Part shown: positions 6,773 through 12,804 of the stretch, piece by piece
Numbering within the stretch: position 1 is the stretch's first letter
Layout of the letters: the number at the start of each line of letters is the position of its first letter
NCBI GenBank assembly: GCA_964600365.1
Contig: CAZRJG010000064.1
Coordinates: 1 to 12,804 of the forward strand
Source of the DNA: GCA-020352575 sp964600365
Lineage (GTDB): Bacteria > Actinomycetota > Acidimicrobiia > Spongiisociales > JAENVV01
Direction: 5' to 3'
Length of the DNA stretch: 12,804 bases
Position numbers and translations under genes: made by a program
Notes under the pieces: model-generated
What the model was told of the DNA's origin: nothing
The model's database searches: none
The model's input: only the letters and a program-made list of their open reading frames with translations

Positions 6773-7126
6773 TTAGGCCGGGGCCAATTCGATCATCGGC
6801 GCACGGCTGATGAGATCGGTGATGTCATGCTGCGTGCGATACCAGTGGGCGGCTGCCGCTTCCATCACCGTGCGACGCTCGTCGGGGTCGGTGACTTCAC
6901 GGACCGAGCAGCGGACGTCGTCGGAGTCGGTGTGGACGATCGCCTTGCTCCTTGATCGAACGTTTGCGAGCCAGTCCCTCCGCCCGGGCGTCCCGGTGAT
7001 GAAGGAACGGTCATGTACCCGCACCATCCAGATCTCTATGCGCCGTGGGAGGCCCGACGTGCGACCCCATGTCGTGAGGTCGACCGCGGTGAGGTCCGGA
7101 AGGTGTCCGAACGGGTCGGCGTTCAT
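6773..7126 (-). CDS. nitroreductase/quinone reductase-like (DUF385, deazaflavin-type) small protein
   Basis: A 117-aa protein of the split-barrel fold. VDLTTWGRTSGLPRRIEIWMVRV matches the LTTxGRKSGxPRxxxxW signature of the Ddn/DUF385 family, whose studied members bind coenzyme F420 and reduce quinones or nitro compounds. FITGTPGRRDWLANVRSRSK corresponds to the following phosphate/cofactor-contact strand-turn-helix. The length is at the short end of the family (about 115-150). The signature has Trp and Thr where TTGRKSG is usual, so F420 binding is not certain; flavin or heme-type relatives share the fold. The ATG at 7126 overlaps the stop of rpe as ATGA, so translation is coupled to rpe. An in-frame extension upstream of 7126 is antisense noise within rpe. 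It ends at TAA 6773-6775. Confidence 0.75.
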   Translation of the reverse strand: MNADPFGHLPDLTAVDLTTWGRTSGLPRRIEIWMVRVHDRSFITGTPGRRDWLANVRSRSKAIVHTDSDDVRCSVREVTDPDERRTVMEAAAAHWYRTQHDITDLISRAPMIELAPA

Positions 7127-7791
7127 CCTGGAAGGGCGGCGCGGAGCCCTGCGACGGCGGCGGCCTTTCCCTCGGGGTGGCCGAGGATCGCCGATCCGGC
7201 GATGAAGTCCTCGGCGCCGGCCCGACGTGCCCGCCCGATCGTGTGGGGCTTGATGCCGCCGTCGACCTCGATGCGCACGTCGAGGTTGCGCTCGTCGATG
7301 ACCCGTCGGGCCTCTTTGATCTTGCGCTCGACCGCCTGGATGTACGTCTGGCCGCCAAAGCCGGGGTTCACCGTCATGAGTACGAGGAGGTCCATCTCCT
7401 CCCATACGCCATCGACCGCGGAGAGGGGAGTGGCAGGGTTGAGTGCAACCCCGGGCCGGGCGCCCGCATCCCGGATCGAGCCGAGGAGGCGATGGAGGTG
7501 CTGTGCAGTCTCGGCATGGACGATCACGATCTCGCAGCCTGCCTCAGCGAACGAAGCGGCAGCGGTCGTCGGATGCTCGACCATGAGGTGCGCCTCGAAG
7601 GGGAGGGCCGAGTGGCTCCGGGCCGAGGCCACGACGTCGGCTCCGAAGGTGATGGGGGGGACGAACGAACCGTCCATCACATCCCACTGGATCCCGTCGA
7701 CCCCTGCCTCCGTGAGTTCGGCGACCTCGTCGCCGAGGCGCATGTAGTCGGCTCCGAGGACCGAGGCGATGATGCGAACGGGTTGCTGCAT
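7123..7791 (-). CDS. rpe: ribulose-phosphate 3-epimerase
   Basis: A 222-aa TIM-barrel enzyme that interconverts D-ribulose-5-phosphate and D-xylulose-5-phosphate in the cytoplasmic pentose phosphate pathway. Motifs in order: IIASVLGAD (Ser10), WDVMDGSFVPPITFG (Asp37), FEAHLMVEHP (His68), VLMTVNPGFGGQ (phosphate loop and Met), IEVDGGI (Asp177, the second acid), FIAGSAILG (phosphate binding). Numbering coincides with well-studied enzymes, which use His35, Asp37, His68 and Asp177 as metal ligands. Here residue 35 is Gln (codon CAG at 7687-7689), so one usual ligand is replaced. The length is normal for the family. The ATG at 7791 lies 7 bases after a TACCCT box with no Shine-Dalgarno, suggesting a leaderless message that continues into the downstream DUF385-like gene. 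Confidence 0.93.
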   Translation of the reverse strand: MQQPVRIIASVLGADYMRLGDEVAELTEAGVDGIQWDVMDGSFVPPITFGADVVASARSHSALPFEAHLMVEHPTTAAASFAEAGCEIVIVHAETAQHLHRLLGSIRDAGARPGVALNPATPLSAVDGVWEEMDLLVLMTVNPGFGGQTYIQAVERKIKEARRVIDERNLDVRIEVDGGIKPHTIGRARRAGAEDFIAGSAILGHPEGKAAAVAGLRAALPG

Positions 7792-7798
7792 GGAGGAG

Positions 7799-7804
7799 AG
7801 GGTA
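7799..7804 (-). promoter_or_regulatory. putative -10 box for leaderless rpe transcript
   Basis: TACCCT on the minus strand ends 7 bases before the ATG at 7791; the intervening CTCCTCC is the opposite of a Shine-Dalgarno. No convincing -35 is seen. Confidence 0.5.
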
Positions 7805-7867
7805 CCGCCGGACGCACGATGGTCCCATCTCCGTCGTATCGGACCGGGAAGGGAAGGAGCGATCTAT

Positions 7868-7879
7868 GAAAGCGCTTAC
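7868..7879. promoter_or_regulatory. LacI/GalR-type operator, distal site upstream of malK
   Basis: GAAAGCGCTTAC fits the LacI-family pattern G.AA.CG.TT.C at every fixed position, and flanking T/A extends the dyad to 14 bases (TGAAAGCGCTTACA). It lies 115 bases upstream of the malK start and 57 bp centre-to-centre from the proximal operator, a distance that could allow looping. Confidence 0.65.
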
Positions 7880-7922
7880 ACGCAGGAAATCAGAGAGATT
7901 CGGGCTCACGTCCCGAGATCCA

Positions 7923-7952
7923 TTGCAACCGCTTCCATCTCGCGTGTAGGGT
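7923..7952 (+). promoter_or_regulatory. malK promoter (-35 TTGCAA, 18 bp, -10 TAGGGT)
   Basis: TTGCAA at 7923-7928 and TAGGGT at 7947-7952 are separated by 18 bases and would start transcription near 7959, leaving a leader of about 24 bases with the ribosome site GGAGGG at 7974-7979. The -35 is overlapped by an operator. Confidence 0.6.
7925..7936. promoter_or_regulatory. LacI/GalR-type operator overlapping malK -35
   Basis: GCAACCGCTTCC fits G.AA.CG.TT.C at all fixed positions and covers four bases of the TTGCAA -35 element plus the start of the spacer. A bound repressor would block RNA polymerase. Confidence 0.65.
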
Positions 7953-7982
7953 TCTGTGCTCGCGAGAAGGACTGGAGGGTCC

Positions 7983-9125
<1,143 letters not shown>

Positions 9126-9130
9126 GCGCC

Positions 9131-9145
9131 GGGTACGCAGTACCC
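9131..9145. other. small hairpin after malK
   Basis: GGGTAC-GCA-GTACCC, a 6-bp perfect stem five bases after the malK stop. It may help termination or message stability; the role is uncertain. Confidence 0.35.
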
Positions 9146-9157
9146 AGCACCACGATT

Positions 9158-9197
9158 CAGAAGGAGGGGCGGGCCGCTCGGCCCGCCCCTCCTTCTG
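9158..9197 (+). terminator. strong 18-bp hairpin between malK and malE
   Basis: Positions 9158-9175 and 9180-9197 are perfect reverse complements (18 bp, mostly G/C, with GCTC loop). No T-tract follows, as is common for actinobacterial terminators. It ends the malK unit 11 bases before the first operator of malE. It might alternatively act as an RNA-stability or attenuation element if transcription reads through. Confidence 0.75.
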
Positions 9198-9207
9198 CGC
9201 CACATCT

Positions 9208-9219
9208 GTAACCGTGTGC
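9208..9219. promoter_or_regulatory. degenerate LacI-type operator upstream of malE
   Basis: GTAACCGTGTGC matches the G.AA.CG.TT.C pattern except for G at one T position, and closely resembles the two better sites downstream. It lies 13 bp centre-to-centre from the next site, probably too close for independent simultaneous binding on the same face. Confidence 0.35.
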
Positions 9220-9220
9220 T

Positions 9221-9232
9221 GTAACCGTTTGC
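9221..9232. promoter_or_regulatory. LacI/GalR-type operator overlapping malE -35
   Basis: GTAACCGTTTGC fits G.AA.CG.TT.C fully; its right half overlaps the TTGCAG -35 (9229-9234). Confidence 0.7.
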
Positions 9233-9258
9233 AGGCTCGGAATGTAACCGTTTACACT
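9229..9258 (+). promoter_or_regulatory. malE promoter (-35 TTGCAG, 18 bp, -10 TACACT)
   Basis: TTGCAG at 9229-9234 and TACACT at 9253-9258 with an 18-base spacer. The predicted start near 9265 gives a leader of about 45 bases. Both elements are covered by operators, so strict repression is expected. Confidence 0.7.
9244..9255. promoter_or_regulatory. LacI/GalR-type operator overlapping malE -10
   Basis: GTAACCGTTTAC is an almost perfect dyad (extended TGTAACCGTTTACA) fitting every fixed position of G.AA.CG.TT.C. Its right end overlaps the -10 TACACT. It lies 23 bp from the previous operator, about two helical turns. Confidence 0.75.
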
Positions 9259-9298
9259 CACAGGGTCGTCACTCAGGTGACGCGTGTTTCACAGCAAC

Positions 9299-9304
9299 AG
9301 GAGG
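9299..9304 (+). promoter_or_regulatory. malE ribosome binding site
   Basis: AGGAGG followed by six bases and ATG at 9311. It fixes the malE start there rather than at the in-frame GTG at 9284. Confidence 0.85.
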
Positions 9305-9310
9305 ACACAG

Positions 9311-10630
9311 ATGCGGAAGCATCATTGGCTGCGGTTCCTCGCTCTCGCCCTCGTACTCGCCCTCACGGCGGCTGCGTGCGCGAGCGACACCGCCGATACC
9401 GAGGCCCCGGTCGACACCGAGGCCCCGGCTGCAACCGAGGCCCCCGCTACGACGGTGGCCCCGACCACCACGACCGAGGCCCCCGCCGAGACCGAGCCAC
9501 CCGCAGAGGCGATCTCCCTCCTCGTATGGGCCGACGCGAACCGTGCGCCGGTCTTCGAGTCGATCGCTCCCGCCTTCGAAGAGGCGACCGGTGTGGACAT
9601 CGAGGTCCAGGTCGTCGACTTCGGTGACATCCGCGAGCAGGTCCAGGTCGCCGGCCCCGCCGGCGAGGGTCCCGATATCTTCGTCGGAGCGCATGACTGG
9701 ACCGGCGAGTTGGCAGCCAACGGCGTGGTCCGTCCGATCACCCTCGGCCCGAACGAGTCCGACTTCTTCCAGGTCGGCATCGACGGCTTCTCCTACGACG
9801 GCAACCTCTACGCCGTTCCGATGGCCACCGAGGCAATCGCCATGTACGTGAACCTCGACCTCGTGCCCGAGCCTCCGACCTCCATCGAGGAGATCGCCGA
9901 GCTCTGCGCGACGCTCGATGGCATCGAGAACTGCATTGGCGTTCCGGGTGGTGGCGACGGTGGCGACCTCTACCACAACATCTGGCTCATCACTGCCCAG
10001 GGTGGCTACATCTTCGGGTACGACGTGGCGACCGGGTACGACACCACGGACGTCGGCCTCGACTCCGAGGGCGCCATCGCCGGCGCCGAGGTGATCGCCC
10101 AGCTCACCGCTGACGGGATCATGGCCTCCACCAACTACGACACGGCCAAGAACCTCTTCCTCGAGGGCAAGCAGCCCTTCTGGGTCACCGGCCCGTGGGA
10201 GCGTGGCACGCTCGAGGGTTCGGACCTCAACTGGACCGTTGTGAAGCTTCCGACGATCAACGGTGAGACCCCCGCTCCGTTCGTGGGTGTCCAGGGAGTG
10301 TTCCTCTCGGCCTTCGCCCCGAACGCCGTGGTCGCACAGTCGTTCCTCGCCGACTACGTGGCGACGACCGAAGTGCAGCGGGCGCTCTACGACGCCGATC
10401 CCCGCAACCCCGCGACGCAGTCGGTCCTCGACCAACTCAGCGACGACGTGGTCGTGGCGACGTTCACGCTCTCGGGCGCCGACGGCATCCCGATGCCGAA
10501 CGTCCCCGAGATGGGCTCGGTCTGGGGCGCGGGTGGCGACAACCTGCTCGCCCTCCGCAACGGTGACGTCGACGCCACGACGGCGATGACCACCGCTGCC
10601 GACCAGGTCCGGGAGTTGCTCGGCAACTAG
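9311..10630 (+). CDS. malE: maltose/maltodextrin-binding lipoprotein
   Basis: A 439-aa extracytoplasmic solute-binding protein that delivers sugar to MalFGK2. Residues 1-22 are a lipoprotein signal (RKHHW, hydrophobic run, AAA) with Cys23 as the lipidation site; a Thr/Glu/Pro-rich spacer with repeated TEAP units covers about 24-66 and tethers the domain. The mature domain follows E. coli MalE closely in plan: LLVWADANR, FEEATGVDIEV, GPDIFVGAHDWTGELA, YAVPMATEAIAMYVN, LYHNIWLITAQGGYIF, TTDVGLDSEGAIAG, FWVTGPWERG (the Trp that stacks on sugar), PFVGVQGV and IPMPNVPEMGSVWGA. These points favour maltose/maltodextrin, although trehalose or another alpha-glucoside is possible. The start at 9311 has an ideal Shine-Dalgarno. 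It is first gene of malEFG, controlled by the operator-covered promoter, and is followed after 47 bases by malF. Confidence 0.93.
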   Translation: MRKHHWLRFLALALVLALTAAACASDTADTEAPVDTEAPAATEAPATTVAPTTTTEAPAETEPPAEAISLLVWADANRAPVFESIAPAFEEATGVDIEVQVVDFGDIREQVQVAGPAGEGPDIFVGAHDWTGELAANGVVRPITLGPNESDFFQVGIDGFSYDGNLYAVPMATEAIAMYVNLDLVPEPPTSIEEIAELCATLDGIENCIGVPGGGDGGDLYHNIWLITAQGGYIFGYDVATGYDTTDVGLDSEGAIAGAEVIAQLTADGIMASTNYDTAKNLFLEGKQPFWVTGPWERGTLEGSDLNWTVVKLPTINGETPAPFVGVQGVFLSAFAPNAVVAQSFLADYVATTEVQRALYDADPRNPATQSVLDQLSDDVVVATFTLSGADGIPMPNVPEMGSVWGAGGDNLLALRNGDVDATTAMTTAADQVRELLGN

Positions 10631-10677
10631 CCCAACCAACCAGACGAGACGACGAGCGCGGGAGAAGAGGAAGAGCA

Positions 10678-12282
10678 ATGGCCGGGAAACTGGACACCTC
10701 TGCCTCATCCCCGCGCTCGGTCTCGTTCTGGATCGTCGTTGCAGTCCTGGCGCTCGTCGATGCCCTGAGCATCGCCGCCGTACCGATTCTCTTCGCCGCC
10801 GACCAAAGGGCACTCGCGCTCTTCCTCATCGGAGCAGCGTTCGCCATGAACGTGGTGTACCTGGTCCCTCGGACCAGGGCCTCGCGATGGATCCTCCCCG
10901 GGTTCATCTTCATGGCGCTCTTCGTCATCTGGCCGGTCATCTTCACGGCCTACGTCTCGCTCACGAACTGGGCGACCGGCAACATCCTCACCCGGGTCCA
11001 GGTCATCGACCAGCTCGAACAGATACCGGTCGCCGGCGGTGGGGACGGCACCTCGGGCTTCCTCAACGTCTACGACGACGGCACAGGCGACCTACGGTTC
11101 CTCATCACCGAACCCGACTCCGGCGAGGTCTTCTTCGGAGCACCTCGGGCCAAGGACGCGCCGATCGTTGATCCCGCCATCGCCGGGCTCGAAGGCCTCG
11201 ATGTGGTCGACGAGGATGCCGACGGCGTCCCCGAGTCCGTCGACGGTTTCGAACTCGTGCCCACCCTGGGCCTCTTCTCCATCGCTGAGCGGCTCGGCGA
11301 CCTCGTGCTCGACCTCCCCAACGGAATCGCCACCGTCCAGACGGTGTCCCAGGTCTCGATCGTCCAGTCCACCCAGCGGTACGTCTACGACGACTCGACC
11401 GGGGTGCTCACCGACACGCAACTCGGCGTGGCGTGCGAGGAGGAGGAAGGCAACTTCGTATGTGACGGCAACGAGGTGAACCCCGGGTGGCGCGTCGTCA
11501 TCGGCGTCCAGAACTTCACCGATGCGCTCACGAGGCCCGCCCTGCTCACCCCGCTCATCGAGATCTTCGTCTGGAACATGGTGTTCGCCATCGGGTCGGT
11601 GGCACTCACCTTCGGCCTCGGCCTGATGCTCGCCCTGGCGGTGCAACCCGACAAGATGCGGGGCAAGGCCTTCTATCGATCCATCTTCATCATCCCCTAC
11701 GCCATCCCGGCCTTCATCTCATCGGTGGTGTGGCGCGGGTTGCTCAACACCGAGTTCGGGCAGGTGAACGACTTGCTCTCGAACCTCGGCGTCGCCGCCG
11801 TCCCGTGGCTCCAGGACCCCACGTGGGCGAAGGTCGCGGTGCTCCTCGTGAACCTGTGGTTGGGCTTCCCCTACATGTTCCTCATCACGTCGGGTGCTCT
11901 GCAGTCGATCCCGCAGGAACTCACCGAGGCCGCCGTGGTGGACGGCGGCACTCCCCGCCAGGTCTTCGGTCGCGTCACGCTGCCGCTGCTCCTCGTCTCC
12001 ACGGCGCCCCTGCTCATCGGGTCGTTCGCCTTCAACTTCAACAACTTCGTGCTCATCTTCATCCTCACCCAGGGCGGTCCCCCCGTCGTCGGCGCGCCGG
12101 TCCCGTACGGCTCGACCGACATCCTGATCTCCTTCGTGTTCGACCTCGCGTTCAGCTCGGGTCGTGGCTCGAACTTCGGCCTTGCCTCGGCGTACACGAT
12201 CCTGATCTTCGTGCTCGTCGCCCTCTTCTCAGCGATCGGGTTCCGGGCGAGCCGGTCCCTCGAGGAGGTCTACGGTGATTAG
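10678..12282 (+). CDS. malF: maltose ABC transporter permease MalF with large P2 loop
   Basis: A 534-aa membrane subunit (E. coli MalF is 514). Hydrophobic segments lie at about 15-40, 45-63 and 71-96, then a long extracytoplasmic loop (about 97-290) and five further segments to the C-terminus, the eight-helix plan of MalF. The cytoplasmic coupling motif that docks into MalK is ELTEAAVVDGGTPRQVFGRVTLP at about 414-435. The loop corresponds to the P2 domain that caps MalE, a feature of maltose-type systems and absent from most short sugar permeases. It holds two cysteines (253 and 262) and an acidic DEDADGVPESVDG stretch at 178-190 that looks like a calcium loop. GAGG at 10667-10670 stands 7 bases before the ATG. 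The end overlaps the malG start by 8 bases. Confidence 0.92.
   Translation: MAGKLDTSASSPRSVSFWIVVAVLALVDALSIAAVPILFAADQRALALFLIGAAFAMNVVYLVPRTRASRWILPGFIFMALFVIWPVIFTAYVSLTNWATGNILTRVQVIDQLEQIPVAGGGDGTSGFLNVYDDGTGDLRFLITEPDSGEVFFGAPRAKDAPIVDPAIAGLEGLDVVDEDADGVPESVDGFELVPTLGLFSIAERLGDLVLDLPNGIATVQTVSQVSIVQSTQRYVYDDSTGVLTDTQLGVACEEEEGNFVCDGNEVNPGWRVVIGVQNFTDALTRPALLTPLIEIFVWNMVFAIGSVALTFGLGLMLALAVQPDKMRGKAFYRSIFIIPYAIPAFISSVVWRGLLNTEFGQVNDLLSNLGVAAVPWLQDPTWAKVAVLLVNLWLGFPYMFLITSGALQSIPQELTEAAVVDGGTPRQVFGRVTLPLLLVSTAPLLIGSFAFNFNNFVLIFILTQGGPPVVGAPVPYGSTDILISFVFDLAFSSGRGSNFGLASAYTILIFVLVALFSAIGFRASRSLEEVYGD
12262..12268 (+). promoter_or_regulatory. malG ribosome binding site inside malF
   Basis: GAGGAGG within the last codons of malF, six bases before the GTG at 12275. 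It decides the malG start, which overlaps the malF stop by 8 bases. Confidence 0.8.
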
Positions 12283-12804
12283 CCGCCGCAGTATCCTGCT
12301 CCGCCATGCGGCCCTGTGGGTCGGGATCCTCTTTGCCCTCTATCCGATCGTCTGGATCATCTCGGCCTCGGTCAACCCGGTGGACAACCTCGCTGCATCA
12401 CAGCTCGTCCCGGACGGGCTCACGCTGGACAACTACACCGGCCTGTTCGACGATCCCCTCGTCCCATTCGCCAACTGGCTCGGAAACTCGTGGAAGATCA
12501 GCATCGTCGGGGCGATCGGCAACCTCGCCCTGGCCGCGCTGGCGGCCTATGCATTCAGCCGCCTCCGGTTCAAGGGCCGCAGGGCAGGGCTCCTCGGACT
12601 CCTGCTCGTACAGGTCTTCCCCCAATTCCTCGGTTTCATCGCCATCTTCTTCACGCTCCAGGCGATCGGTGAGGTCGCTCCCGGATTCGGACTCGACACG
12701 CACGCGGGCCTCCTGCTCGTATACCTCGGGGGTGCGATCGGGTTCAACACCTATCTGATCAAGGGGTTCATGGACACCGTCCCGATGAGCCTCGACGAGG
12801 CGGC
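12275..12804 (+). CDS. malG: maltose ABC transporter permease MalG, C-terminus beyond window edge
   Basis: The first 176 codons of the second channel subunit. It has an N-terminal membrane segment (LWVGILFALYPIVWIISASV), an extracytoplasmic stretch with the family-typical LTLDNYTGLF, then SWKISIVGAIGNLALAALAAYAFSRLRFKGRR, a further helix (LLGLLLVQVFPQFLGFIAIFFTL) and LIKGFMDTVPMSLDEAA, which is the beginning of the EAA coupling motif where the window ends. Full MalG is about 280-300 residues, so some 100-120 are missing. GTG at 12275 follows GAGGAGG and overlaps the malF stop codon, so the two permeases are translationally coupled for equal stoichiometry. Confidence 0.92.
   Translation, partial: MISRRSILLRHAALWVGILFALYPIVWIISASVNPVDNLAASQLVPDGLTLDNYTGLFDDPLVPFANWLGNSWKISIVGAIGNLALAALAAYAFSRLRFKGRRAGLLGLLLVQVFPQFLGFIAIFFTLQAIGEVAPGFGLDTHAGLLLVYLGGAIGFNTYLIKGFMDTVPMSLDEA

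Noticed and set aside
7127..7405. In-frame N-terminal extension of the DUF385-like protein
   Set aside because: The sequence is an off-frame reading of rpe, Arg-rich and without motif. The ATGA start at 7126 fits family length.
7956..7982. Alternative GTG start of malK at 7956
   Set aside because: It lies before the predicted transcription start and adds nine unconserved residues. The GTG at 7983 has a ribosome site and begins with the usual AEIKFDGV.
9390..9510. Short repeated GAGGCCCC-type units in malE
   Set aside because: They encode the TEAP-rich spacer between the lipid anchor and the binding domain, which is ordinary for actinobacterial lipoproteins. They are not an independent repeat element.

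Overview
The window looks like a chromosomal segment of a GC-rich actinobacterium. The evidence is the high-GC third-position coding pattern, a PIG-L deacetylase of the mycothiol (MshB/Mca) type, a deazaflavin-type (DUF385-like) small oxidoreductase, and several genes that appear to start leaderless from a TAnnnT -10 box. An environmental lineage such as Acidimicrobiia is possible, but that is a guess from style. No IS, phage, plasmid, CRISPR or RNA gene was seen.

Layout, left to right. (1) The 5' part of deoC on the minus strand, cut by the window edge. (2) An SDR oxidoreductase (-), divergent from a PIG-L/MshB-Mca-like deacetylase (+). (3) An atypical SDR fused to a DUF2867-like domain (-), ending tail to tail with the deacetylase in a shared CTAG. 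(4) A scar at about 4056, where an alpha/beta hydrolase (-) and a pirin (+), originally head to head, have both lost their N-terminal halves at the same point. (5) A 532-aa ABC-F ATPase (+). (6) A small secreted protein gene (+), frameshifted by a perfect 17-bp tandem duplication. (7) A two-gene minus-strand operon of ribulose-phosphate 3-epimerase and a DUF385-like protein, joined by an ATGA overlap. (8) A maltose/maltodextrin ABC transport locus (+): malK, malE, malF and malG, with malG cut by the right edge.

The transport locus is the best-defined functional unit. MalE is a lipoprotein that captures the sugar, MalF/MalG form the channel (MalF has the large P2 loop typical of the maltose system), and MalK is the ATPase. 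Two promoters, before malK and before malE, each carry LacI/GalR-type operators (G.AA.CG.TT.C) lying on the promoter elements, so both units are probably one regulon of an unlinked LacI-family repressor. A strong 18-bp hairpin separates malK from malE. The mal genes use Shine-Dalgarno sites, whereas at least four of the other genes appear leaderless.

No stretch over 300 bases lacks a gene or gene remnant. The largest gaps are 7792-7982 and 9126-9310, and both hold regulatory sites. I found no convincing wholly new system. The most notable observations are the two decayed loci (double truncation and 17-bp duplication), the operator architecture, and altered motif residues in Rpe and in one SDR.
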